From contig FR903546.1 in the NCBI GenBank assembly GCA_000438075.1, forward strand, positions 84,999-148,998: a stretch of DNA of 64,000 bases, written 5' to 3'. A model generated the notes under the pieces. That model saw only the letters and a list, made by a program, of their open reading frames with translations. It made no database searches and had not been told where the DNA came from. Positions 16,191 through 25,264 of this stretch are shown piece by piece. Both the position numbers and the translations under genes were made by a program. The DNA is from Clostridium sp. CAG:609. Its GTDB lineage: Bacteria; Bacillota_I; Bacilli_A; RF39; UBA660. Numbering within the stretch: position 1 is the first letter of the stretch; every line of letters begins with the position of its first letter.

Positions 16191-17249
16191 ATGAAAAAGA
16201 AAAGAAATAAAAAAATAATAATTATAATAAGTTCTGTTGTGGGGTCAATTCTTATTTTAGTGCTTCTATTTATGTTTTTATTGTCCCCTGCAGGTAAAAG
16301 TAATAAAGCAATAAATTTTGAAGTTAAAAAGGGTGAAAAAACAGAAGTGATCGTAGGTAACTTAAAAAGTGCAGGATTAATACGTAGTAAGTATGCATCA
16401 CTAATATATATGATTCTAACTAACAACAAAAACTTACAAGCAGGTTCTTATGAACTATCAAAAGATATGTCTGCAACAGATATTATTAAATCGATTAACA
16501 ATGGAAATATAAAAGAAGTTAAGAAACCTAGTGTTAAAATAACATTTAAAGAAGGTACAACTCTTAAAAACTACATAAAACAAATAAGTGAAAAAACAAA
16601 TGTAGATTATGATGAAGCAATTAAAAAATTAAATGATGCATCTTTCTTAAAAGGCTTAATAGCTGATTATTGGTTCTTAACACCAGATATACTAAATACT
16701 GATATATATTATCCACTTGAAGGATATTTATTCCCAAATAGTTATGAATTTTATAAAGAAACAACTATTGAAGAAGTAATAAAGAAAATATTAAATGAAA
16801 CAAAGAAAAAATTAGATCCCCTAAAGGACAAAATTGAAAATGATAAACATAGTATTCATGAACTATTAACAATTGCATCAATTGCCGAAAAAGAAGCTAA
16901 TTCATATGATGATAGAACTAAAGTAACTCAAGTAATTTACAAGAGATTAGACTTAAATATGGCACTTGGAATGGATGTTACAAGTTACTATGGAGTTCAA
17001 AAAGAAATGACAGAAACAATCACAAAACTTGACTTAAATGACAAAAACCCTTATAATACTAGAGTTACTTCGTTTATTGGGCTTCCTGTAGGTCCTATTT
17101 GTAATCCTAGTATTGATAGTATCAAAGCAAGCTTAAATCCAGCTGATACAGACTATGTTTACTTTGTAGCAGACGTAGCAACTGGTAATGTTTATTTTGC
17201 AACTGATGAAAAGGGATTCAATGAACTTGTAACAAAATATATAAAGTAA
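16191..17249 (+). CDS. mltG: Endolytic murein transglycosylase MltG
   Basis: 352 residues: a Lys-rich start, one membrane helix (about 8-27), a LysM-like beta-rich domain, then the YceG catalytic domain. The catalytic Glu lies in LTIASIAEKEA (about residue 225), with VIYKRLDLNMALGMD and the conserved ending NPxDTDYVYFVA. It cuts nascent glycan strands outside the membrane and probably releases them from the synthase. ATG 16191 is 12 bases after AAAGGAAAG; GTG 16182 sits too close to that site. Confidence 0.94.
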   Translation: MKKKRNKKIIIIISSVVGSILILVLLFMFLLSPAGKSNKAINFEVKKGEKTEVIVGNLKSAGLIRSKYASLIYMILTNNKNLQAGSYELSKDMSATDIIKSINNGNIKEVKKPSVKITFKEGTTLKNYIKQISEKTNVDYDEAIKKLNDASFLKGLIADYWFLTPDILNTDIYYPLEGYLFPNSYEFYKETTIEEVIKKILNETKKKLDPLKDKIENDKHSIHELLTIASIAEKEANSYDDRTKVTQVIYKRLDLNMALGMDVTSYYGVQKEMTETITKLDLNDKNPYNTRVTSFIGLPVGPICNPSIDSIKASLNPADTDYVYFVADVATGNVYFATDEKGFNELVTKYIK

Positions 17250-17259
17250 GGTGAGAATT

Positions 17260-17853
17260 ATGAAAGAAAACATAATGGAAATGGAAAAATATGCAAGTGA
17301 AAATAATGTTCCAATAATTGAAAAAGATTCAATAGCTTTTATTATGAAGTACATTAAGAAAAACAATATTAAAAATGTATTAGAAATTGGAAGTGCAATA
17401 GGTTATTCAACAATTTTAATGGCTTCATCCAATCAAGATACGATTGTTACCACAATTGAAAGAGATGAAACAAGATACATGGAATGCTTAAAAAACGTTA
17501 AAAAATGTGGAATGGAAAAAAAGATTAACGTTGTGTATCAAGATGCATTAGAATTAAATTTATCTGAAGATTTAAGATATGACTTAATATTTATTGATGC
17601 AGCAAAAGGGCAATATATTAAATTTTTTGAAAAATACAAAAATTTCTTAAATCCAAATGGAACAATAATCACTGATAATATTAATTTTCATGGTTATGTA
17701 GGGCAATCAAGCAAACTAGACAAAGGTAATTTAAAAAGTCTTGTGGAAAAAATCGAAAAATATATTGAATTTTTAAAGACTAATCCAGAGTTCGATACTA
17801 AATTTTATGATATCGGAGATGGACTTTCTGTAAGTACTTGGAAAAATGAATAA
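17260..17853 (+). CDS. trmR: tRNA 5-hydroxyuridine methyltransferase (YrrM family)
   Basis: 197 residues, class I SAM-dependent O-methyltransferase. The SAM loop is VLEIGSAIGYSTI, the acidic loop TTIERDE, and the metal/substrate region LIFIDAAKGQY...TDNINFHG. It methylates 5-hydroxyuridine at wobble position 34 to make mo5U. The two U32-family genes that follow would make the hydroxyuridine, as established for B. subtilis yrrMNO. AAGGTGAG lies before ATG 17260. The next gene overlaps by 8 bases. Confidence 0.88.
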   Translation: MKENIMEMEKYASENNVPIIEKDSIAFIMKYIKKNNIKNVLEIGSAIGYSTILMASSNQDTIVTTIERDETRYMECLKNVKKCGMEKKINVVYQDALELNLSEDLRYDLIFIDAAKGQYIKFFEKYKNFLNPNGTIITDNINFHGYVGQSSKLDKGNLKSLVEKIEKYIEFLKTNPEFDTKFYDIGDGLSVSTWKNE

Positions 17854-18607
17854 ACTAGTTACTGTAACAAACAAAGAAATATTAAGTAAATTAAAAAAAG
17901 AGGATGTAACAAAAGTTTATCCTCTTAGATTTTTTTCCGTAGGATATAATGAATATTTTGATATATCTGAGATTGATGATTTTTGCCTTATAAATAGAAT
18001 ATTAACAGATGATGATTTAGATAAGTTAGATAATATCTTAAAAAATAGTAATATAAAAGGAATATTGTTTGATGACCTTGGAGTATTAGATATAATAAAA
18101 AATTTAAATATAACCAAAATATTTATCGGAGACCACATCAATAATAATGTATCATCCATTAATTATTATCTAGATTATGTTGATAGCATTGTGGTATCTT
18201 CGGATATTACATATGATGAAATAAAGTATATTACAGAGCATGTTAAAAAAGATGTAGTTATTTATACATTTGGTCTAAAAGCTTTAATGTATTCAAGACG
18301 TAATTTACTCGATAATTATGAAGAGTATTATAACTTAGAAAAAGATAATGAAATAAATACATCAATTAATGATAAATACTTTAAAGTAATTGAATCAAAT
18401 TTTGGTACAAGGATTTATGCATATCCATTTTATTATGATGAAAGATTAAAAAAGTTAGATCATGTTTTATATAATTGGTATGATGTAAATACTTTAGATA
18501 ATGATAAAATAATTAGTGTTATAAACGATGATTTAAGTAATGTTCCAGTAAGCAATATTTTCTTAAATAAAAAAACTGTATTTAAGGTAGGTGATTTAGA
18601 TGCCTGA
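17846..18607 (+). CDS. U32 family protein, small subunit (YrrN/TrhP1-like)
   Basis: 253 residues, divergent TIM-barrel-like protein. The recognisable part VVIYTFGLKALMYSRRNLL corresponds to the U32 region 'G.L.LM.SRR'. It lacks the Cys cluster of the full-size partner downstream. In B. subtilis the pair YrrN/YrrO performs prephenate-dependent hydroxylation of U34. The call rests on this position between trmR and the larger U32 gene, and on the weak motif. Start ATG overlaps trmR; the end overlaps the next gene by 8 bases. Confidence 0.7.
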   Translation: MNKLVTVTNKEILSKLKKEDVTKVYPLRFFSVGYNEYFDISEIDDFCLINRILTDDDLDKLDNILKNSNIKGILFDDLGVLDIIKNLNITKIFIGDHINNNVSSINYYLDYVDSIVVSSDITYDEIKYITEHVKKDVVIYTFGLKALMYSRRNLLDNYEEYYNLEKDNEINTSINDKYFKVIESNFGTRIYAYPFYYDERLKKLDHVLYNWYDVNTLDNDKIISVINDDLSNVPVSNIFLNKKTVFKVGDLDA

Positions 18608-19787
18608 GTTACTTGCACCCGCTGGGGATTTTGAAAAAATGAAGTATGCATTCCATTATGGTGCAGATGCAATTTATTGTGGTGGACAAAATTATTCTCT
18701 GAGAGCAAATGCTAAAAATTTTACTCTTGAAGAATTAAAAGAAGCAGTTACGTATGCTCACAACATAAATAAAAAAATATATGTAACAGTAAATATTGTC
18801 TTTCATGATGAAAATTTAGATGGTTTAAAAGAATATCTAATTTATTTAGATAAAATAAATATAGATGGAATTATTGCAAGTGATATAACAGTCATAAAAT
18901 TAGTTCAAGAATTAAAACTTAAATTTAGTGTATGTTTATCAACTCAAGCAAGTCTTTTAAATAGTAGAGCAGTTAAGTTTTGGCAAAGTCTTGGAGTTAC
19001 CAGAGTCGTTCCTGCTCGTGAAGCAACACGTGAAGACTTAAAAAGAATATCTAAAACTGGTATTGAAATTGAAACATTTATCCATGGGGCAATGTGTACA
19101 TCAATTAGTGGTAAATGTATTTTATCAAATTATGTAACCAATAGAGATTCAAATCGTGGTGGTTGTGCTCAAATTTGTCGCTGGGAATTTACATCTCAAG
19201 ATAAACCAAATTTTACAATAATGCCAAAGGATTTAAACATGGTTCCCTTTATTAAAGAAGAAATGGGCATGGGTGTTAAATCGTTTAAAATTGAAGGAAG
19301 AATGCGTTCGATATACTATATTGCAACAGTGATTTTATCATATAGAAAAATGATTGATGCCGCAAATAACAATACATTAACTAAAAGTGATGAAGAATAT
19401 TACTTAAAAGTTTTAAATCGCTGTGCTAATAGAGAATCAACACCACAATTTTTTGATAAATTGCCAGGTGTTAATGAAGAGTATTGGCAAGGTCGTACCG
19501 AAGTATCAAATCAAGATTTTCTAGGACTCGTTTTAGATTATGACGATGAAACAAATTATGCCACTATTGAAGTAAGAAATTATTTCAAAAAAGGCGATGA
19601 AGTTCAATTTATTGGTCCGAATATAGAAACATTTAATTATAAAATTAATAAAATATATAATGACCAAGATGAAATAATTGATGTATGTAGACATCCAAAA
19701 AGTATAATTAAAATAAAAGTTTCAAAAAAATTAAACAAATTTGACATGATGAGGGTAAAAGTATTTGACAAAATCACAAAATTATAG
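18600..19787 (+). CDS. U32 family tRNA hydroxylation protein (YrrO/TrhP2-like)
   Basis: 395 residues. It opens with ELLAPAGDFEKMKYAFHYGADAIY. The U32 signature ETFIHGAMCTSISGKCILS lies near 157-175, followed by RGGCAQICRW; these Cys residues are the probable Fe-S ligands. The C-terminal domain is beta-rich. The role is 5-hydroxylation of U34 in tRNA, together with the preceding gene. Families annotated 'peptidase U32' are often not proteases. The promoter for greA overlaps its last bases. Confidence 0.88.
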   Translation: MPELLAPAGDFEKMKYAFHYGADAIYCGGQNYSLRANAKNFTLEELKEAVTYAHNINKKIYVTVNIVFHDENLDGLKEYLIYLDKINIDGIIASDITVIKLVQELKLKFSVCLSTQASLLNSRAVKFWQSLGVTRVVPAREATREDLKRISKTGIEIETFIHGAMCTSISGKCILSNYVTNRDSNRGGCAQICRWEFTSQDKPNFTIMPKDLNMVPFIKEEMGMGVKSFKIEGRMRSIYYIATVILSYRKMIDAANNNTLTKSDEEYYLKVLNRCANRESTPQFFDKLPGVNEEYWQGRTEVSNQDFLGLVLDYDDETNYATIEVRNYFKKGDEVQFIGPNIETFNYKINKIYNDQDEIIDVCRHPKSIIKIKVSKKLNKFDMMRVKVFDKITKL

Positions 19788-19793
19788 TATGAT
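19765..19793 (+). promoter_or_regulatory. Promoter of greA
   Basis: TTGACA (19765-19770), 17-base spacer, TATGAT (19788-19793), overlapping the end of the U32 gene. Confidence 0.7.
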
Positions 19794-19833
19794 TATGAAC
19801 TGTAAATTGAAATAAAAAAGGAGATTGAAATTT

Positions 19834-20301
19834 ATGAAAAAAGAAAATACATTTATAATGACAGCAGAAGGTTTTCTAGAAGCTGAACAAGAACTAAATG
19901 AACTTAAAAATGTTCGTCGTCCAGAAGTAATAAAAGCTTTAAAGGAAGCAAGAGCTCTAGGAGATTTATCTGAAAATGCTGATTATGATGCAGCTAGAAA
20001 TGAACAAGCTATAATTGAAGCAAAGATACAAGAATTAGAATATAAACTTGAACACGCACAAATTATTGATAATAAAAATAAGTCAGCAATCAACTTAGGT
20101 TCAACAGTAACTATTGAATATGATGATGGTGAAGAAGAAGAATACAAAATAGTTGGTTCAATGGAAGCTGATCCATTTGATAATAAGATATCAAATGAGT
20201 CACCTTTAGGAATTGCTTTACTAAATCATAAGGTTAATGATGAAGTAAATGTTGAAAGTCCAAATGGTGGATATTCAATAAAGATTAAAAAAATAGCATA
20301 A
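19834..20301 (+). CDS. greA: Transcription elongation factor GreA
   Basis: 155 residues. The N-terminal antiparallel coiled coil (about 8-75) carries the tip acidic residues in ALGDLSENADYDAARNEQA. The C-terminal FKBP-like domain has GSTVTIEYDD and ending motifs. GreA enters the RNA polymerase secondary channel and stimulates cleavage of backtracked RNA. I chose ATG 19834; AGGAG at 19819-19823 fits, whereas TTG 19825 is too close. Confidence 0.96.
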   Translation: MKKENTFIMTAEGFLEAEQELNELKNVRRPEVIKALKEARALGDLSENADYDAARNEQAIIEAKIQELEYKLEHAQIIDNKNKSAINLGSTVTIEYDDGEEEEYKIVGSMEADPFDNKISNESPLGIALLNHKVNDEVNVESPNGGYSIKIKKIA

Positions 20302-20305
20302 ATTC

Positions 20306-20334
20306 TTGTAAAAAAGCAATTTGTATATTATAAT
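20306..20334 (+). promoter_or_regulatory. Promoter of tig
   Basis: TTGTAA (20306-20311), 17-base spacer, TATAAT (20329-20334). Confidence 0.7.
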
Positions 20335-20358
20335 ATAACAAACGAAAGAAGGAAAATT

Positions 20359-21603
20359 ATGAAAAACAAACATGAAATTGAAATTAAACTTGAAAAAGAA
20401 TGGGTATCTGCACTGGATGCTGTATTCAAAAAGAAAAACAAAGAAGTTACAATCGATGGATTTAGAAAAGGTGCTGCACCAAAAGATATGTATATCAAAA
20501 AATTTGGTATTGAATCTTTATATAGTGATGCAGTAGATGCATGTATTAATGTTGCATATAAAAAAGCTTTAGAAGATAACAAATTAATACCAGTTATTGA
20601 ACCACTTGTTGATGTAACAGGAATTAGTGATACAAACGTAATCTTTAAGTTTACTATTATTACTAAACCAGTTGTAACACTAGGAGAATACAAAAACTTA
20701 AAAGTTAAAAAAGAAAAAGCAGTTGTTACTGATAAAGAAGTAGATCATGAAATTGAACATATGAGAAGTCATATGGCTGATGTTGTAGTAAAAGAAAACG
20801 GTGTTGTAGCTGAAGGAGATACTGCAGTAATTAGTTTTGATGGGTTTGTTGATGGAAAAGCTATCGAAGGTGGAAAAGGAGAAAACTATCCACTAGAAAT
20901 TGGAAGTCATTCATTTATACCAGGCTTTGAAGAAGGCGTAATTGGAATGAAAAATGGTGAAGAAAAAGAATTAAACTTAAAATTCCCAGAAAACTATGTC
21001 GAAGACTTAAAAGGAAAAGATGTTACATTTAAAGTAACAGTTAATGAAATTAAGACAAAAGTATTACCAGAAATGGATAAAGATTTCTTCATAGACTTAG
21101 GTTATGATGAAGTTAATACTCTAGATGAATTAAAGAAAAAAGTAAAAGAAGAATTAACACATGAAAAAGAACATTCTCTAGAAGATGCTCACTTAGACAA
21201 AGTATTAGAAAAAGCAGCTGAAAATACTAAGATGGAAATTAATCCAGAAATAGTTGATGAAGAAGTAAAAAGAATGATTAACGAATATGCAAATCAATTA
21301 AAAATGCAAGGAATGGATTTCAATGAATTCTTAAAGATGACTGGCTCTAAAATGGAAGATATAACTAATCAAATGAAACCAGAAGCTGAAAAACGTGTTA
21401 AATATCGTTTTATGTTAGAAGCTATCGCTGAAAAAGAAGACTTAAAATTCACAAAAGAAGAACTAGAAAAAAGACTTGCTGAAATAGCAGAATCTTATGG
21501 TGTTGATAAAGAAGAAGTATTAAAATCATTTGGTTCACTAGATGTAGTTGAATATGATATGAAGATGCATAAAGCATTAGAAATATTAAAAGAAAACAAC
21601 TAA
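20359..21603 (+). CDS. tig: Trigger factor, ribosome-associated chaperone
   Basis: 414 residues. The ribosome-binding N-domain contains the signature GFRKGAAPKDMYIKKFG (normally GFRxGKxP). The PPIase FKBP domain (about 150-235) includes VSEGDTAVISFDG-like and EIGSHSFIPGFEEGVIG segments. The long helical C-domain forms the chaperone cradle. It binds at the ribosome exit tunnel and helps nascent chains fold. Single gene with its own promoter and a hairpin terminator. Confidence 0.95.
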   Translation: MKNKHEIEIKLEKEWVSALDAVFKKKNKEVTIDGFRKGAAPKDMYIKKFGIESLYSDAVDACINVAYKKALEDNKLIPVIEPLVDVTGISDTNVIFKFTIITKPVVTLGEYKNLKVKKEKAVVTDKEVDHEIEHMRSHMADVVVKENGVVAEGDTAVISFDGFVDGKAIEGGKGENYPLEIGSHSFIPGFEEGVIGMKNGEEKELNLKFPENYVEDLKGKDVTFKVTVNEIKTKVLPEMDKDFFIDLGYDEVNTLDELKKKVKEELTHEKEHSLEDAHLDKVLEKAAENTKMEINPEIVDEEVKRMINEYANQLKMQGMDFNEFLKMTGSKMEDITNQMKPEAEKRVKYRFMLEAIAEKEDLKFTKEELEKRLAEIAESYGVDKEEVLKSFGSLDVVEYDMKMHKALEILKENN

Positions 21604-21608
21604 TAATT

Positions 21609-21648
21609 AAAGACTCAAAAAAAAGAGTCTTTTTTATTTAGACTCTTT
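21609..21648. terminator. Shared-arm bidirectional terminator
   Basis: Three alternating arms: AAAGACTC (21609-21616), AAAGAGTCT/GAGTCTTT (21622-21632) and AGACTCTTT (21640-21648). Left plus middle make the plus-strand terminator of tig, followed by T residues. Middle plus right make the minus-strand terminator of the miniprotein gene, with T from A 21617-21624. The two hairpins are mutually exclusive. Confidence 0.85.
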
Positions 21649-21742
21649 AACGAATTACATAAATTAATATACCTGCGACAACACTTGCAACCATAATGAT
21701 AAGCATCATCCAAGTAGCTATTTTTTGTACTTTTTTATTCAA
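21647..21742 (-). CDS. Prli42-like membrane miniprotein
   Basis: 31 residues from TTG 21742: NKKVQKIATWMMLIIMVASVV then a short helix end and R. The pattern N-K-K-x-x-K-I-x-x-x-x-M-L-I-x-M-V-x-S-x-x-A-G is that of the DUF4044/Prli42 family, a single-helix miniprotein that anchors the stressosome to the membrane in Listeria. No stressosome genes are in the window. AGTGGTG lies 7 to 8 bases before the TTG. It ends within the bidirectional terminator. The start codon is the weakest point. Confidence 0.65.
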   Translation of the reverse strand: MNKKVQKIATWMMLIIMVASVVAGILIYVIR

Positions 21743-21823
21743 AATTTTTTCACCACTTTCTTTTTCTATATATAATTTATCATAATTTTAAATAATTTGC
21801 AATATAATTAAGTGGTGATAATA

Positions 21824-22399
21824 ATGTGGACAAGCTTAAATAAGAAGATTTATTTACTTTTAGTATCTATTTTAACAATTGGTATTATCTGTGGTATAGT
21901 ATTTGTAATTATGCTTGATGAATCAACTAAAGAAATAGTATTTTTAAATATTAATGAATATTTTCAAAATATAAATGATACAAATATTAATAGCTTAATA
22001 CTTCATTTAATATGTATATCAAGTATTTTAGTTCTAAGTATATTTTTACTCGGAGGTCCTATTATAATATTTTATTTATTTTATAATGGATTTACCCTAG
22101 GTTTTATAATAAGTACCCTGACAAGTATATTTAGTTTAAAAGGATTACTTTATTCAATTATTTATATTGTTATAACTAAACTTATATTTTTGATATTATT
22201 AATAATTATAAGTTGTAATTTATTTAAATTAATAAAATTTATTATAGAAAAAATAGTATATAAGAAAAATAATGATGATTCCATATACTTTTATTTAAAA
22301 AAAGTATTATTATTTATTGGGATTATTACTATAAATGACATAATTTTGTATTTTGGAGGTATAAAACTCTTAAATCTCTTTAATTTTTTGTTAATTTAA
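21824..22399 (+). CDS. SpoIIM-like integral membrane protein (DUF95 family)
   Basis: 191 residues with about five membrane helices. The central FYNGFTLGFIISTLTSIFSLKG resembles the SpoIIM/DUF95 core 'N G...G', which in spore formers belongs to the engulfment machinery but also occurs in non-sporulating bacteria. No other sporulation gene is in the window, so a sporulation role is not implied. AAGTGGTGAT supports ATG 21824. Confidence 0.65.
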   Translation: MWTSLNKKIYLLLVSILTIGIICGIVFVIMLDESTKEIVFLNINEYFQNINDTNINSLILHLICISSILVLSIFLLGGPIIIFYLFYNGFTLGFIISTLTSIFSLKGLLYSIIYIVITKLIFLILLIIISCNLFKLIKFIIEKIVYKKNNDDSIYFYLKKVLLFIGIITINDIILYFGGIKLLNLFNFLLI

Positions 22400-22423
22400 T
22401 ATATAATATTAGATGTGATGTTT

Positions 22424-23533
22424 ATGGAAAAAGTTATTATTGGAATATCTGGTGGTGTTGATTCAGCCGTCGGAGCATATTTGTTAAAAAAACAAGGTTA
22501 TGAAGTTGAAGGATTATTCATGAGAAATTGGGATAGTACAATTAACAATGATGTACTTGGTAACCCGAATGATTTTATGGATATCTGTCCTCAAGAAAAG
22601 GATTATAACGATGCCCTTAAGTTATGTGAAGAATTAGGTATCAAACTTCATAGAATTGATTTTATCAAAGAATATTGGGATTATGTTTTTACTTACTTTT
22701 TAGAAGAACTAAAAAAAGGAAGAACACCAAATCCAGATATGTTATGTAATAAATATATTAAATTTGATTTATTTATTAAAGAAGCTAAAAGACTTGGAGC
22801 AGACTATGTTGCAACAGGTCATTATGCACGTATTGAAAATGGTAAACTTCTTAGAAGCGTTGATTTAAATAAAGATCAAACCTACTTTTTAGCAGATGTG
22901 AAAAAAGAATGTTTTAAGAATGTATTATTCCCAGTAGGAAACTATACAAAACCTGAAATTAGAAAAATTGCTGAAGAAAATAATTTAAATGTTGCTCATA
23001 AGAAAGATTCAACGGGTATATGTTTTATCGGAGAAAGAAATTATCAAAAATTTGTAGAAAACTATTTAAAACCAAATCCAGGTGATATAGTTGATGTTGA
23101 AACAAAAAAAGTTATTGGTCGTCATACTGGATTAATGAATTATACGATTGGTCAAAGAAGAAATGTTGGCTTAAGTGGTAATGAACTAAGACATTATGTC
23201 TGTGGTAAAGATGTTAAAAATAATATTTTATATGTAGCATTCGGTGAAGACAACAAATATTTATTAAGTGATGAATGTATAATTGATAATGTTAATTTTA
23301 TAAGTAATGAGCGACCTACATTTTGTACTGCGAAATTTAGATATAGAGATGTTGATCATGCAGTAAGTCTTGAATACCTTGAAAATAACAAAATCAGAGT
23401 TAAATATCCGGATAAAGTCAAGGCTGTAACACCAGGTCAAGCATGTGTTTTATACCTCGGAGAAGAATGCCTTGGCTGTGGTTTTATCGACACTGTCAAA
23501 AATAATGATGAATTTTTATGGTATTTACACTAA
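22424..23533 (+). CDS. mnmA: tRNA 2-thiouridylase MnmA
   Basis: 369 residues. The PP-loop SGGVDSAV is near the start; catalytic Cys lie in NPDMLCN (about 108) and DSTGICFIG (about 203). C-terminal beta domains follow. It installs s2U34 in Lys, Glu and Gln tRNAs, using persulfide sulfur from a cysteine desulfurase that is not in the window. Alternative starts GTG 22415 and ATG 22418 are possible. Confidence 0.96.
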   Translation: MEKVIIGISGGVDSAVGAYLLKKQGYEVEGLFMRNWDSTINNDVLGNPNDFMDICPQEKDYNDALKLCEELGIKLHRIDFIKEYWDYVFTYFLEELKKGRTPNPDMLCNKYIKFDLFIKEAKRLGADYVATGHYARIENGKLLRSVDLNKDQTYFLADVKKECFKNVLFPVGNYTKPEIRKIAEENNLNVAHKKDSTGICFIGERNYQKFVENYLKPNPGDIVDVETKKVIGRHTGLMNYTIGQRRNVGLSGNELRHYVCGKDVKNNILYVAFGEDNKYLLSDECIIDNVNFISNERPTFCTAKFRYRDVDHAVSLEYLENNKIRVKYPDKVKAVTPGQACVLYLGEECLGCGFIDTVKNNDEFLWYLH

Positions 23534-23539
23534 TTATGC

Positions 23540-23568
23540 TTGATTTTAACTGTTAAGTTATGTATAAT
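23540..23568 (+). promoter_or_regulatory. Promoter of the HTH gene
   Basis: TTGATT (23540-23545), 17-base spacer, TATAAT (23563-23568). Confidence 0.7.
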
Positions 23569-23602
23569 TAGTATGTAAACAATGAAAAGGATAGTGAAAA
23601 AT

Positions 23603-24373
23603 ATGGATAGATTAAATGAATTATTACAAGAATTAGGATTATCAAAGGTTAAATTAGCTAAATATTTAGGAGTATCACGTCAGATGGTATATAATTATTT
23701 AGTATTAGATAGCCTAGATAAATGGCCAAAAGAAAAGAAGGTATTATTACTTCAACTACTTGATATAAAAGATGGAAGTAAAAAAAGTATAGAAAGTATA
23801 ACAGTTGATACTGATTATTTAATGGAAGTTGAAAAAAGATTAAACAATGCAATTAAACAATCAAATAGTGGTGACTCAGTAATTGATATGGCTGGACTTA
23901 CAAAAGAAAATAAAACTTTGTTAAGTGACTTTATCTTCCTTATCAAAGAAAAGCTTGAAGATAACGCAGATGAAAATTCATCAGCTATAAAATACATGTA
24001 TTATATGCTTCAATCAATGGATAATATTCCAGAAATAAAATACATAATGGGTTACATGGCAAAATCAAACGGATTTATTAAACCTGAAGAATATGCTTTT
24101 GATGAAGATAAACAATTTATATTCGAAGGAATACTTTATTCTGCTTTAACACTTTATAACAATGGTGGAGCATCAAAAAGTAAATTAGCAGAAAGTCACA
24201 AAAGATTCATTCAAGAAATCGAACAAAAAAATGAAGAAAAATTAACAAGAACTCAACAACTAAGTACAGTTAAAATTCAAGCACTACGAGAACTTGGATA
24301 TAACGATATAAATGCTGAAAATGCAGCGGAAGTATTTGAAAAAATGGCAGAAATTCAAACTAGAAAAGTTTAA
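23603..24373 (+). CDS. HTH (XRE/Cro-like) regulator with long C-terminal domain
   Basis: 256 residues. Residues 1-55 form an XRE-type helix-turn-helix: LNELLQELGLSKVKLAKYLGVSRQMVYNYL. The remaining 200 residues are helical and not recognised, with no membrane segment. AAGGAT lies 11 bases before ATG 23603; an in-frame ATG at 23582 would add seven residues but overlaps the leader. It probably forms an operon with the anchored protein 11 bases downstream. The regulated genes are unknown. Confidence 0.75.
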   Translation: MDRLNELLQELGLSKVKLAKYLGVSRQMVYNYLVLDSLDKWPKEKKVLLLQLLDIKDGSKKSIESITVDTDYLMEVEKRLNNAIKQSNSGDSVIDMAGLTKENKTLLSDFIFLIKEKLEDNADENSSAIKYMYYMLQSMDNIPEIKYIMGYMAKSNGFIKPEEYAFDEDKQFIFEGILYSALTLYNNGGASKSKLAESHKRFIQEIEQKNEEKLTRTQQLSTVKIQALRELGYNDINAENAAEVFEKMAEIQTRKV

Positions 24374-24384
24374 TGAGGTAAGTT

Positions 24385-25188
24385 ATGAAAAAAAGTAAAA
24401 AACAAACAATATTAATAATAGTATTAGCAATAATAGTTATCACACTAGGTATCGTTTTATTTATAAAAAAAGGTATACCACTAAATTCAAATAGTTCTGT
24501 TGTAACAGAAAGTTACAGTTATCTTGGAAACAATGATTTACAAAAATGTGGTGGTCTTGTAACATATAGCAAAGATGAAGTTACAAATAAAAATTTAAGT
24601 GAAGAAACAAAAATATGTCTTGCATATAACAAAGTGAATAAAGATGATATTGAAGAAGTAAAAATTGATAAAACGAAAAAAGAAAATATTTGTAAGCTTG
24701 ATGATGAATTAATATTTGCAACAGATAATTATGAAGATAAGATTTGTACATTAACTAAATTAAATAAAGATAAAGTTAATAATGAATATAAAAATATGTT
24801 TGGAAGTGATATTTCTGAATATAAACAATTTCAATATGATGGAGCAACAATTTGTTATGTAAAAGATGATGCATATTATTGTGGTTTATCTGAAACTTTT
24901 ACATATTCAATCGGAGCAGAACCTCACACTTATAGAGCAATCAAAGATGCCTATAAAAAGGGTGATGAATTAATAATTTATGATTATTTCTTAAAAGTTA
25001 TTAATGATGAATGCTTTACATCATACATGGACACTACAAAAAATGATAAATGTAGTACAAATTATAGCGAACTAACAAATAAAGATATGACATACAAGTT
25101 CTTAAAGAAAAATGGTACACTATATAAGCATACATTTAAAAAAGATGGAAAGAGTTATTATTGGGTATCATCAAAACCGGTTAATTAG
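24385..25188 (+). CDS. Membrane-anchored extracellular protein, Cys-containing
   Basis: Not recognised. 267 residues: Lys-rich start, one membrane helix (about 8-27), then an extracytoplasmic domain with about ten Cys in spaced pairs (for example QKCGG/KICLAY, NICKL/KICTL, ICYV/YYCG, DECF/DKCS), suggesting disulfides. No lipobox. It follows the HTH gene closely, so it may be its partner or target. Confidence 0.6.
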   Translation: MKKSKKQTILIIVLAIIVITLGIVLFIKKGIPLNSNSSVVTESYSYLGNNDLQKCGGLVTYSKDEVTNKNLSEETKICLAYNKVNKDDIEEVKIDKTKKENICKLDDELIFATDNYEDKICTLTKLNKDKVNNEYKNMFGSDISEYKQFQYDGATICYVKDDAYYCGLSETFTYSIGAEPHTYRAIKDAYKKGDELIIYDYFLKVINDECFTSYMDTTKNDKCSTNYSELTNKDMTYKFLKKNGTLYKHTFKKDGKSYYWVSSKPVN

Positions 25189-25189
25189 G

Positions 25190-25209
25190 AAGGAAATTCT
25201 TTCCTTTTT
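25190..25209 (+). terminator. Intrinsic terminator
   Basis: AAGGAAA (25190-25196) pairs with TTTCCTT (25200-25206); triloop, then a T run. Confidence 0.75.
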
Positions 25210-25264
25210 ATTTACAATTAAAAATTTTTTTGATATGATATTAATAGAGTAGAGAGGATTTATT

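Noticed and set aside
21824..22399. Evidence of sporulation
   Set aside because: A SpoIIM-like membrane protein alone is not enough; the family occurs in non-spore-formers and no other spore gene is present.
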